Of a stretch of DNA of 64,000 bases, positions 8,561-17,529 are shown in pieces. This DNA is from Promineifilum sp019695075 (lineage in GTDB: Bacteria > Chloroflexota > Anaerolineae > Promineifilales > Promineifilaceae): NCBI GenBank assembly GCA_026129185.1, contig JAHCIO010000026.1:1-64000 (forward strand). The letters run 5' to 3'. Below the pieces are notes generated by a model. It searched no databases. It saw only the letters and a list, made by a program, of their open reading frames with translations, and had not been told where the DNA came from. The number at the start of each line of letters is the position of its first letter. Position 1 is the first letter of the stretch. Both the position numbers and the translations under genes were made by a program.

Positions 8561-9826
8561 ATGTCCAAACGAATCCTTCTCGCCCTTGGCCTGCTGCTGC
8601 TCGTTGCCTGCGGCGGGCGCGCGGCCGTGGGGCCGGTGGCGACCTTCCCGCCCGAGGCGACGGCCGACGGCCGACAGCCGACCGCCGCGCCCACGACGAC
8701 CGCCGACGGCGGACAGCCGACCGCCGCCACCGCCCCGGCCGTCTTCCTGCCCGTGCTGCCCGGCGGCGCGGAGGCTACGCCGACCGCCGACAGCCGACCG
8801 CCGACCGCCGCCCCGATAGCGACGACCGACAGCGGACAGCCGACGGCCGAGAGCGCACCGGCCGCCCCGCCGGCAACCCCTTACGTCAGCAACATCCCCG
8901 ACTTCGCCCCGCACCCCGAGTTGGGGCCGAGCAAGCTGGGTATCCACGTCGCCCGGCCCAACAGCCCGGCGATTCTGGAGTTCGTCCGCGCCGCCCACCC
9001 GGCCGTGGTCAAGGGTGTCGATGACCTGGGCTTTCTGGCCGAGGTCAAGGCCGCCTCGCCGGAGACGGTGACCATCGGCCGGCTGTCGGTGGAGAACCAG
9101 GACTACGGCGGCGAGCCGGAGGCGGCCGCCGCGGCGCTGGTGGCCGCGCAACTGCCGCAACTGCTCCAGCACCCCGCCGTGGACTACTGGGAGGGCTGGA
9201 ACGAACCCGACCCCAACCTCGACCGGATGGAGTGGTACGCCCGCTTCGAGGCCGAGCGCGTGCGGCAACTGGCGGCGCATGGCCTGCGGGCGGCCGTGGG
9301 TGGCTTCTCGGCCGGCGTGCCGGAGTTGGACGAGTTCGCCCTGTTCGTGCCGGCCATCGCGGCGGCGCAGGCCCACGGCGGCATCCTGACGCTGCACGAG
9401 TACGCCGCGCCCGACCTGACCTTTCTCTATGGCGACCCGCTGCCCGGCTACCCCACCTACCCCGACCGCGGCCCGCTGATGTTTCGCTATCGCTGGTTCT
9501 ACCGCGATGTGCTGGAACCGCGCGGGCTGGTCGTGCCGCTGGTCATCTCCGAGGCGGGCATCGACGGTATCCTCGGCAACCGGCCGGGGCCGGATGGGCT
9601 GGGCTGGCAGGACTTCCAGGAGTTTTGGGTGGCTCAGGGCTGGGGGCCGGACGGGCAAACGGCCTTTCTGAACCAACTGCAATGGTTGGACAACGAGGCG
9701 CGGCAGGACGACTATCTCATCGGTTACGCCCTGTTCACCGCCGGCGGCGGCCGGGCGTGGGAGAGCTACGAACTGGACTCGTTCCTGCCGCGGCTGGCGG
9801 AGTATGTGGTCAGTCAGTGGCCGTAG
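8561..9826 (+). CDS. Secreted lipoprotein with TIM-barrel glycoside-hydrolase fold
   Basis: A 421-residue predicted lipoprotein. The signal peptide MSKRILLALGLLLLVACGG ends in a lipobox with Cys16. Residues 20-105 are a low-complexity Thr/Ala/Pro linker built largely from a GAC-rich DNA repeat. The rest resembles clan GH-A barrels: YWEGWNEPDPN has the Asn-Glu pair expected for the acid/base, and LVISEAGIDG could supply the nucleophile Glu. The barrel most resembles GH5/GH39-like proteins, but the family is not certain. It would act on polysaccharide outside the membrane. The 3' end overlaps a PIN-toxin remnant on the other strand. Confidence 0.8.
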   Translation: MSKRILLALGLLLLVACGGRAAVGPVATFPPEATADGRQPTAAPTTTADGGQPTAATAPAVFLPVLPGGAEATPTADSRPPTAAPIATTDSGQPTAESAPAAPPATPYVSNIPDFAPHPELGPSKLGIHVARPNSPAILEFVRAAHPAVVKGVDDLGFLAEVKAASPETVTIGRLSVENQDYGGEPEAAAAALVAAQLPQLLQHPAVDYWEGWNEPDPNLDRMEWYARFEAERVRQLAAHGLRAAVGGFSAGVPELDEFALFVPAIAAAQAHGGILTLHEYAAPDLTFLYGDPLPGYPTYPDRGPLMFRYRWFYRDVLEPRGLVVPLVISEAGIDGILGNRPGPDGLGWQDFQEFWVAQGWGPDGQTAFLNQLQWLDNEARQDDYLIGYALFTAGGGRAWESYELDSFLPRLAEYVVSQWP

Positions 9827-9947
9827 GGCCAGTAATGTACTGAGCGACGAATTGAGCGGGCGTCAGGCACTCAAAAACTCGTGAATCAGGCATAACTGAC
9901 CCGATAATGAATACATTTGTATCCAGGAATAGACGCTGCGGACTCAC
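9810..9947 (-). pseudogene. PIN-domain toxin remnant with internal deletion
   Basis: Reading the minus strand from GTG at 9947 gives 45 residues. They open with LFLDTNVFIIGSVMPDS, the beta-strand and first catalytic Asp of a PIN domain. After a short join they continue as CLTPAQFVAQY, which looks like the usual C-terminal tail of the same family (a TPAEF-type ending). About 80-100 central residues, including the other acidic catalytic residues, are missing. It starts 10 bases after the Phd antitoxin stop, the normal place for the toxin. The toxin should be inactive. Confidence 0.6.
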
Positions 9948-9956
9948 ACATAGCTC

Positions 9957-10265
9957 CTAGCTGGCTGTGTTCTCCGTCGCCATCTCGCTCTTGATCTCCT
10001 GGATCAGCCGTACAATGTCGTCAGATGTACGATAGCCGGCCTCTTCCAAAGCGCGGCGGAAACCGGCGCGAAACTCGGCGACCGACATATGTTCCTGTTG
10101 GAAGTCCGGATGGTGGCGCGTCAGCTCTTCGAAGACCTCTACCCCAATAAGTACGGCTTTCGGCCGTCCGTGCGATTCCAGGATAATGCTCTCCTGTCCA
10201 TAAGCCGCCCGGTTGATCCAGTGCGATAGATTGCGACTTGCTTCACTCACGCTTACACGAGACAT
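9957..10265 (-). CDS. Phd/YefM-family antitoxin
   Basis: A 102-residue predicted type II antitoxin and autorepressor. The N-terminal RVSVSEASRNLSHWINRAAY and the SHGRPKAVLIGVEVFEEL block match the Phd/YefM fold. The C-terminal tail is charged and helical, as expected for toxin binding. The start is the ATG after GAGGTGACG; an upstream in-frame ATG lacks a ribosome site. The 5' region (10293-10323) has TACAAT/ATTGTA arms that could be an operator, which is only suggestive. Its toxin gene is internally deleted, so this antitoxin is an orphan. Confidence 0.82.
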   Translation of the reverse strand: MSRVSVSEASRNLSHWINRAAYGQESIILESHGRPKAVLIGVEVFEELTRHHPDFQQEHMSVAEFRAGFRRALEEAGYRTSDDIVRLIQEIKSEMATENTAS

Positions 10266-10393
10266 CGTCACCTCATCACGTCTGGGCAAAAATACAATTT
10301 CTAGGCAATCTACGTATATTGTAATCCAAATCGTGCCGGCTGTCTATCTGCTCTAGCGCCAGGCTGTGCTAGAATCATTGATGACTTCATCCG

Positions 10394-12439
10394 ATGAGAC
10401 GCATCCCCCAACAATACCATTTCGCTATCTCGGCGGCCGCCCTCCTCCTCCTCGCCCTTTTTCTCCGCCTGCGCGGGCTGGACACGACCGGGCTGTGGGG
10501 CGACCAGGCGTTCACGCTTAACACGGCCATGCGCTGGGTCAACGGCGGGCCGCTGCCGCTGGCGGCCAACAAGTCGTCGGTCGGCTTCGTCAACCCGCCG
10601 CTGATCGAGTACCTCTACGGCGCGGCTCTCTTCCTCTGGCGCGACATCCTCAGCGTCTCGCTGCTGACGCTGCTGGGCGGGCTGGCGGCCGTGGTCGTCA
10701 CCGGGGCGGTGACGGCGCGCCTCTTCGGCCGCCGCGCCGGCCTGTGGGCCATGCTCGCCTTCGCCGCCGCGCCGTGGGCCGTCTTCTGGAGCCAGCTCAT
10801 CTGGAATCAGACGATGGTGCCGCCGTTTGCCGCGCTGGCGTTGGGCGGGCTGCTGCTGTACCTGTTCGACCGGCCGCGCGCTGGCTATCTGATCGGCAGC
10901 TTCGCCGCCGCCGCGGCCATGATCCAGGTGCATCCCGGCTCGGCCGGGCAACTGCTGACCATCGCCCTGGCCCTGCTACTCTACCGGCGGCGCGTCCGCC
11001 CGGCCCACCTGCTGGCCGCCGCGGCCGTCTTCGCCCTGCTCTTCGCGCCCTACCTGCTCTACCAGATGGGCACGGGCTGGGCCGACCTGGCCACCGTGCG
11101 GGCGCTGGCCGGGCAGGAAGCGACGTTCAGCGGCGCGGCCGTGCTGCTGAGCCTTGACCTGTTGCGCGCCCAGGGGCTATATCGCGCCGTACCGGGCGTG
11201 GAGGCGTTCGACGCCCTGGCGGTCGGCCTGTTTGTGGCCGCGCTGGTCGTCGTCGTGTGGCTCGTGGCCAGGGAATTTAACGTCAGGGCGCAAAGGGGCA
11301 AGGACGCCAGGGAGGCAAGGGAGCAGGGGCGCAGGGGAGCGAGGGAGGCGCTCGGCGTCGTGCTGCTGTGGCTGGTCGTTCCACTGCTATTCTATCTGCG
11401 CACGGCCGTCTACCTGCAAAACTACTACCTCGTCGGCCAGTGGCCGGCGCCGTTCATCATTCTGGGCGTCGGCATAGCCGCCGCTCAGCGTGGCGCGATT
11501 CTCCCGAATCGCGTTCCCAGTGGCGCGATTCTCCCGAATCGCGTTCCCAGTGGCGCGATTCTCCCGAATCGCGTTCCGCGCTGGAGGGGAAGCGCGATTC
11601 TGGAGAATCGCGCCACGCGGTGGCTGGTGGCCGCGCCCGTGCTGGCGCTGGTGGCCTTCCAGGTGTTCTTCTCACTGCGCTACCAGGACGCCCGCGCCGC
11701 CGGCGACGGCCCGGCGCTGCAAGTGCGCCACGCCCGCGCCCTCATCGACCAATCCAATCGCCTGCTGGCCGAGCGGCCCGGCTGCCGCCTCGTCGGCCTG
11801 GGCCACGGCGCGCAGGTGGAAACGTCTGACCTGGCTCTGCTGGTGGAATTCACCGACCCAGCGCGGGCGCTGCTGGCCGACGGCGACCTGGCCCTGCCGC
11901 TGCCGTCCCCCTGCGCGGTGGCGCTCGACGCCCGGCCGGGCAGCCGCGCCGCCTACGTGCTGGCCGCCGAAGCGCAGCCTATCCCCGGCGCGGGTGTCAC
12001 GGTCAAGGATCAGGCGTGGACGTTCTACGACTGGGCCGAGGGGCCGCGCGGCGAGACGGCCGGCGCGCCGCGCTGGGACGCCGCCCTGCTGGTGGGCACG
12101 TTCACCGGCCAGCCGACGCCCGGCCGCGACCTGACGCTGGCGCTGACGTGGGAGGCGCTGGCCCGGCCGGCGGCGGCCTACCACTTCGGCGCGTATCTTC
12201 TGGACGCGAACAACCAGGTCATTGCCCAGCACGACGGCCCCGGTTTCGACAGCGCCCAGTGGCGCGCCGGCGACCGCTTCGTCACCTTCCAGCCGTTGCC
12301 CGTGCCCGCGGACCTGCCCCCCGGCAACTACCGCGCCGCCGTGGCCCTCTACACCTGGCCCGACATCGTCCGCGTCCCCCTGGCCGACGGCACAGACCTG
12401 GCCACCGTGGCGACGTGGACGGTTCCGGTGGGGGAGTAG
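10394..12439 (+). CDS. Polytopic GT39-like glycosyltransferase with in-frame palindromic repeats
   Basis: A 681-residue integral membrane protein. The first helix and the loop RGLDTTGLWGDQAFTLNTAM resemble the PMT/ArnT family, with the acidic residue after the first membrane segment. About ten hydrophobic segments follow, then a soluble C-terminal beta domain from about residue 540. It is a cousin of the protein at 2160-4835. Two repeat families interrupt loops in frame: a CGCAAAGG-type run (11275-11346) and four palindromes (11491-11613) that give three copies of SGAILPNRVP. Substrate is unknown; transfer of polyprenyl-linked sugars to envelope targets is the family role. Confidence 0.8.
   Translation: MRRIPQQYHFAISAAALLLLALFLRLRGLDTTGLWGDQAFTLNTAMRWVNGGPLPLAANKSSVGFVNPPLIEYLYGAALFLWRDILSVSLLTLLGGLAAVVVTGAVTARLFGRRAGLWAMLAFAAAPWAVFWSQLIWNQTMVPPFAALALGGLLLYLFDRPRAGYLIGSFAAAAAMIQVHPGSAGQLLTIALALLLYRRRVRPAHLLAAAAVFALLFAPYLLYQMGTGWADLATVRALAGQEATFSGAAVLLSLDLLRAQGLYRAVPGVEAFDALAVGLFVAALVVVVWLVAREFNVRAQRGKDAREAREQGRRGAREALGVVLLWLVVPLLFYLRTAVYLQNYYLVGQWPAPFIILGVGIAAAQRGAILPNRVPSGAILPNRVPSGAILPNRVPRWRGSAILENRATRWLVAAPVLALVAFQVFFSLRYQDARAAGDGPALQVRHARALIDQSNRLLAERPGCRLVGLGHGAQVETSDLALLVEFTDPARALLADGDLALPLPSPCAVALDARPGSRAAYVLAAEAQPIPGAGVTVKDQAWTFYDWAEGPRGETAGAPRWDAALLVGTFTGQPTPGRDLTLALTWEALARPAAAYHFGAYLLDANNQVIAQHDGPGFDSAQWRAGDRFVTFQPLPVPADLPPGNYRAAVALYTWPDIVRVPLADGTDLATVATWTVPVGE
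11275..11346. repeat. CGCAAAGG-type repeat inside the GT39-like gene
   Basis: Purine-rich units such as GCGCAAAGGGGCAAGGACGC encode an Arg/Gly/Ala/Glu-rich cytoplasmic-type loop (REFNVRAQRGKDAREAREQ) between two hydrophobic segments. Confidence 0.65.
11491..11613. repeat. Four palindromic repeats read in frame
   Basis: Three copies at 30-base spacing (palindromes 11494-11513, 11524-11543, 11554-11573) have arms CGCGATTC/GAATCGCG. A fourth (11592-11613) has 10-base arms GCGCGATTCT/AGAATCGCGC. All are read without a stop in the GT39-like protein. The single intergenic copy is at 4841-4860. Confidence 0.85.
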
Positions 12440-12547
12440 GGGCGACGGACGACCGCTGACGGCCGACCACTGACCGCTGACAGCCGACAGCCGACCACAG
12501 ACTGACCTACTGAATACTGAATACTGAATACTGACCTACTGAACACT
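12440..12547. repeat. Short tandem repeats after the GT39-like gene
   Basis: A GACCGCTGACGGCCGACC-type run is followed by three tandem ACTGAATA octamers and related ACTGACCT units. It fills much of the gap to the Yip1 gene. The remaining 110 bases show no clear promoter. Confidence 0.65.
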
Positions 12548-12656
12548 GCCCCTCCATGTGCGTTTGCTTGGGCCGCATGGCACGCGGGCGGGTCATCGGC
12601 TATAGTACCGGGGCGGTCGCGTCCGCTATCCCATACGCGGCCGCCGAACATACCCT

Positions 12657-13445
12657 ATGACCGCTGAAGATGAACTACCGCTCGTCCAACCGCGCGACAA
12701 CCGCCCGTGGCGCTTCGACCGCGTTGTGCCGCTGCTCATCCGGCCGCGCCAGACGCTGACCGACATCGTCGCCGGCGACCGGCCGCAGTGGCGCGTGCCC
12801 ATTGTCCTGCTGCTGCTGGCCACGGTGATCCACGCTCTCGTCGCCGGCAGCATCAAGGCCGCCGCCAGCGCCGCCGGCGAGGTCGTCCTGCCGCCCAACT
12901 TCGAGTTCTACACGCCGGAGCAGCAGGCCCAATTCCAGCAGGCGGCCACAGCCACCAACAACCCGACCTTCAACTACATCCTGCCGGCGCTGGGCGCGGC
13001 GCTGAGCGCGCTGCTGCTGTGGCTGCTGGTGAGCTGGCTGCTGCACCTGGTGCTGACCCTACTCGGCGGGCGCGGCACAAGCCAGGGGGCGATCAACGTC
13101 GTCGCCTGGGCCAGCTTGCCGTTCGTCCTACGCGCCGTGGTGCAGATTGTGGCCATGCTGATGACTGACCAGCTCGTCGGCGGCAGCGGCCTGGCCGGCT
13201 TCGCTCCGGCCGGCGATGGCTCGTTGCGCGTCTTCCTGGCCTCGGTGCTGGGGCAGATCGACCTGTACGCCATCTGGCACATCATCCTTGTCTACATCGG
13301 CGCGCGGCTCAGCAGCCGGCTGCCGCGCGGCAAGTGCTGGCTGGCGGTGCTGCTGGTCTTCGCCCTGGTCATGGGCGTGCGCGCCCTGCCCGATGTGGTG
13401 CTGGCTCGCTTCGGCGACCTGACCATCATCCAGCCCTTCCTATAG
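12657..13445 (+). CDS. Yip1-family integral membrane protein
   Basis: A 262-residue protein with a soluble N-terminus (PWRFDRVVPLLIRPRQTLTDI, the usual head of bacterial Yip1 proteins) followed by about five hydrophobic segments. The family is polytopic and of unclear biochemical role. It is the first gene of an apparent operon: the ATPase starts 11 bases after its stop, then come a CARDB surface protein and a MacB-type permease. The linkage suggests a part in export or assembly of the exporter, which is an inference. Confidence 0.78.
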   Translation: MTAEDELPLVQPRDNRPWRFDRVVPLLIRPRQTLTDIVAGDRPQWRVPIVLLLLATVIHALVAGSIKAAASAAGEVVLPPNFEFYTPEQQAQFQQAATATNNPTFNYILPALGAALSALLLWLLVSWLLHLVLTLLGGRGTSQGAINVVAWASLPFVLRAVVQIVAMLMTDQLVGGSGLAGFAPAGDGSLRVFLASVLGQIDLYAIWHIILVYIGARLSSRLPRGKCWLAVLLVFALVMGVRALPDVVLARFGDLTIIQPFL

Positions 13446-13456
13446 CCGCGCCGCCT

Positions 13457-14230
<774 letters not shown>

Positions 14231-14234
14231 GCTT

Positions 14235-16142
14235 ATGAACAAGACGCAGCACAGTCTGAGACGGGTTCTGCCGGCGGCGTTGCTGGCCCTGCTGCTGGCG
14301 CTGGCACTCTATCCGGCCGCCGGCCGGGCACAGGACGCCACGGCCACCCCTACGGCAACCACCGCCCCGGCCGAGGCCACGCCCACGACGCCCACCGACA
14401 ACGGCAACCTGAGCATCAACTCGGTTCAGCCGGGCACGGTCGTCAACACCGGCGACACCGAGATCGTCGTCACCGGCACGGGCTTTGTCAATGGCTCGGT
14501 CGTCGTTCTGTCGAACTGGGGCGGGCTGGAGACGACCTACGTCAGCCGCCAGGTGCTGCGGGCCAACGTGCCCACCGGCGTGCCCGCCGGGTCATACGAT
14601 GTCCAGGTGGTCAACCCCGACGCGGCCACGGCCGTGCTGCGCGGCGCGCTGGCCGTCGTCCCGCCCGCCGGGCCGACGGACACGCCGGAGCCGTCGCCCA
14701 CGCCCGCGCCGACCGATTTCATCCGGCCGCTGCTGGTGGTGCAGTCCTACGGGGCCAGCGCGCCGCAGATCACCCCCGGCCAGAACCTCGATTTCGAGAT
14801 GACCATCGTCAACGCCGGGCAGGCCGCGGCCGCCAATGTCCTGGCCACCTTTGTCAGCGGCGACTTCGTGCCCCGCGCCACCGGCGGCGTCCGCGCCCTG
14901 GGCACGCTCGCGCCCGGCCAGCCGATCCGCTTCTGGCAGCCGCTCTTCGCCACCGACGAGTTGCGCGGCAAAGACCAGGCCGTGCTCAAGGTGACGACGA
15001 CCTACACCGACATCAACGGCCAGAGCTATGAGTCGTCGTTTGAGTTGAGCTTCCCGGTCGTGCCCCAGGCCGGCGGCGGCGCGGCAGCCACGGCGACGCC
15101 AACGGCCACGCCGACGGGCACGCCCGGCCCCCGGCTGCGCCCGCAACTGCTCGTCACCGGTTACGCCACCGACCCGGAGCAACTCCAGCCCGGCGTGCCC
15201 TTCGCCCTGACGATGAACGTCAGCAACGAGGGCGAAGCCAATGCCCGCAACGTCACCCTCATCGTCGGCGGCGGCAGCGCCGGCTCCGGCAGCGTCGACG
15301 GCACGCCGGAAGCGGGCGGCGTCTCCGGCGCGGGCGGCTCCTTCACCGAGTTCGCCCCCATCGGTTCGTCGAACGTCAGCCGGCTGGGCAACCTGCGCGC
15401 CGGCGACGGGCTGGACGTGACCCAGCAGCTCATCGTTAACACGACGACCAAGCCGGGGGCCTACCCGGTCAAGGTGTCCTTCGTCTATACCGACGACACC
15501 GGCGCCAGCTTCACCGACGACCAGGTGATCACGTTGCTCGTCTTCCAGCAGCCGCAGGTGGAGATGAACTTCTACACCACCGCGCCGACGCTCTTTGCCG
15601 GCGAGACGGGCGGGCTGCCGCTGCAACTGGTCAACAGCGGGCGCACTTCGGCCGTCTTCGGCAACTTCAGCGTCACTGCCGAGAACGCCGATCTGCTGAA
15701 CAACGCCATCTTCGTCGGCGCGCTGGAGCCGGGCGGCTTCTTCCCGCTGGACGCGATGATCACCCCCTTCGAGCCGGGGCCGCTAGACCTGCAGCTAAGC
15801 GTCACCTACACCGACGACTTCAACCGCCCGGCGATCATCACCGACACTCTGACCATCGAGGTGCTGGAGGCCGCGCCGGTGGAGCCGGAGGGGCCGGTGC
15901 TGGGGCCGGACGGCCTGCCCATTGATGACGGCGGCGAAGCGCCGGTCGATGACGGCAGCGGCGGCAGCCAGGAAAGCCTGGGCCAGCGCATCTGGCGCTT
16001 CATCCGCGGCCTGCTGGGTCTGGGCAGCGAACCGGCCAGCGGCGACCAGCCAACCTTTGACCAGGGCGCGCCCATTGACGGCTCCGACGGAGCCATCGAA
16101 GAGGGCGTGCCCATCGACGGCTCCGGCGAGTTCGTGCCCTGA
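14235..16142 (+). CDS. Secreted TIG/CARDB-domain protein of an ABC export operon
   Basis: A 635-residue exported protein with signal peptide VLPAALLALLLALALYPAAG. After a Thr/Pro linker there is an IPT/TIG-like domain (about residues 55-145, INSVQPGTVVNTGDTEIVV) and at least two CARDB-like adhesion domains (about 160-280 and 300-420). The acidic Gly/Asp-rich C-terminus holds repeats of PIDGSDG type. I prefer the ATG at 14235 over a GTG 12 bases upstream. It lies between the ATPase and the MacB permease, where MacA-type adaptors usually sit, so it may be the extracytoplasmic partner. That role is an inference. Confidence 0.75.
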   Translation: MNKTQHSLRRVLPAALLALLLALALYPAAGRAQDATATPTATTAPAEATPTTPTDNGNLSINSVQPGTVVNTGDTEIVVTGTGFVNGSVVVLSNWGGLETTYVSRQVLRANVPTGVPAGSYDVQVVNPDAATAVLRGALAVVPPAGPTDTPEPSPTPAPTDFIRPLLVVQSYGASAPQITPGQNLDFEMTIVNAGQAAAANVLATFVSGDFVPRATGGVRALGTLAPGQPIRFWQPLFATDELRGKDQAVLKVTTTYTDINGQSYESSFELSFPVVPQAGGGAAATATPTATPTGTPGPRLRPQLLVTGYATDPEQLQPGVPFALTMNVSNEGEANARNVTLIVGGGSAGSGSVDGTPEAGGVSGAGGSFTEFAPIGSSNVSRLGNLRAGDGLDVTQQLIVNTTTKPGAYPVKVSFVYTDDTGASFTDDQVITLLVFQQPQVEMNFYTTAPTLFAGETGGLPLQLVNSGRTSAVFGNFSVTAENADLLNNAIFVGALEPGGFFPLDAMITPFEPGPLDLQLSVTYTDDFNRPAIITDTLTIEVLEAAPVEPEGPVLGPDGLPIDDGGEAPVDDGSGGSQESLGQRIWRFIRGLLGLGSEPASGDQPTFDQGAPIDGSDGAIEEGVPIDGSGEFVP

Positions 16143-16162
16143 CGTTTCATGGGGATTGAGCG

Positions 16163-17482
16163 ATGAAGTTAACCGACCTGATCGCCCTCATCTGGAGTAA
16201 CCTGGCCCGGCGCAAGGGGCGCGTGGCCCTGACGGCCATTGGCGTGGTCATCGGCACGACGGCCGTCGTCCTGCTCGTCTCGCTCGGCGTCGGCTTGCAG
16301 CAGAACGCGCAGTCGCAGCTGGGCGGCATCGGCGACCTGACGCGCATCACCGTCTACCCCGGCTTCTCCGAGACAGGCGGCGCGGTCGTCATGGACGCGC
16401 AGGGTAACGGCGCGCCGGCCCAGACCGCGCCGCTGAACGAGGCGGCCCTGCAGGCCATCGCCGCCATTCCGGGCGTCACCGCCGTCATCCCGCAGGACTA
16501 CTTCATGGGCGGGGCGACGATCAAGATCGGCCGGCTGGAGGGCGGCGGCAGCATCATCGGCGCGGGCACGGAGGAGCTATCCGCGCTGGGCGTGACCGCG
16601 GCCCAGGGCACGACCGATCTGGCCCGCGGGACGATCATCGTCGGCTCGCAGGTGGCCAACAACTTCTACGACCCGCGCCTGCGCCCCGGCCAGGAGCCGC
16701 CCGCCCCGCCCGACCTGTATGACCAGTCATTGACCATCGAACTGATCAAGTGGGCGGAGGACGGCACGGAGATCCGCAAGAAGGTGCGCGCCCGCGTGGC
16801 CGGCGTGCTCGACGAGGCCCGCGACGAGCCGGACTGGTCGATCTACATGCCCCTGAGCGACGTGGAGGGCTATAACACCTGGTCAACCGGCCAGCGCATC
16901 GACCGCAACAAGAACGGCTACAACACGGTCATCGTCAAGGTCGAGGATGTCGATGTCGTCCTCGACGTGACCGACCAGATCACCGCCCTGGGCTTCCAGG
17001 CCTACACGCCGCAGTCGTTTGTGCAGGGCATCAGCGGCTTCTACCTGGTGCTACAGGTCGTCTTCGGGGCCATGGGGGCCATCGCCCTGCTCGTGGCGGC
17101 CATCGGCATCGCCAACACGATGACCATGGCCATCCTGGAGCGGACGCGCGAGATCGGCCTCATGAAGGCCGTCGGGGCCAGCAACCGCGACGTGCTGGCC
17201 ATCTTCCTGGGCGAGGCGGCCGGCATCGGCTTCATCGGCGGGCTGGGCGGCGTGCTCATTAGCTGGGGGCTGGGGCAGGTGCTCAACGTCATCGTCCTGG
17301 GCTATCTGGCCGGGCAGGCGGCCCAGACCGGCGCGCCGCCGCCCAGCGGGGCCATTGCCACGCCGCTGTGGTTGCCGGCGTCGGCGCTGCTCTTCGCGAC
17401 GTTGATGGGGCTGGCGTCGGGCCTCTACCCGGCCCTCAGCGCGGCGACGTTGGCGCCGGTCGCCGCGCTGAAGTACGAGTAG
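16163..17482 (+). CDS. MacB/FtsX-type ABC transporter permease
   Basis: A 439-residue permease. One N-terminal helix (RVALTAIGVVIGTTAVVLLV) precedes a large extracytoplasmic MacB-PCD domain (about residues 50-280). The FtsX core with three helices at the C-terminus includes the coupling segment LERTREIGLMKAVGASNRDV. The ending LYPALSAATLAPVAALKYE is typical. It is the last gene of the Yip1-ATPase-CARDB operon and ends at a strong hairpin. It would export a peptide, lipid or drug by the mechanotransmission mode of the family; the substrate is unknown. Confidence 0.9.
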   Translation: MKLTDLIALIWSNLARRKGRVALTAIGVVIGTTAVVLLVSLGVGLQQNAQSQLGGIGDLTRITVYPGFSETGGAVVMDAQGNGAPAQTAPLNEAALQAIAAIPGVTAVIPQDYFMGGATIKIGRLEGGGSIIGAGTEELSALGVTAAQGTTDLARGTIIVGSQVANNFYDPRLRPGQEPPAPPDLYDQSLTIELIKWAEDGTEIRKKVRARVAGVLDEARDEPDWSIYMPLSDVEGYNTWSTGQRIDRNKNGYNTVIVKVEDVDVVLDVTDQITALGFQAYTPQSFVQGISGFYLVLQVVFGAMGAIALLVAAIGIANTMTMAILERTREIGLMKAVGASNRDVLAIFLGEAAGIGFIGGLGGVLISWGLGQVLNVIVLGYLAGQAAQTGAPPPSGAIATPLWLPASALLFATLMGLASGLYPALSAATLAPVAALKYE

Positions 17483-17488
17483 CTGGGT

Positions 17489-17529
17489 GATTAGAAACCG
17501 GGTTTCTCACCGAAACCCGGTTTCTAATC
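17489..17529. terminator. Perfect 18-bp hairpin between convergent permease genes
   Basis: Arms 17489-17506 and 17512-17529 are perfectly complementary around the loop TCACC. The core AGAAACCGGGTTTC is itself a palindrome. There is no T-tract, so it is either a bidirectional terminator or a dispersed palindromic repeat. The last base touches the stop codon of the minus-strand gene. Confidence 0.65.

Noticed and set aside
11491..11580. Three 30-bp direct repeats that could suggest a CRISPR array
   Set aside because: The units are contiguous, with no unique spacers, are palindromic and are read in frame; no cas gene is present.
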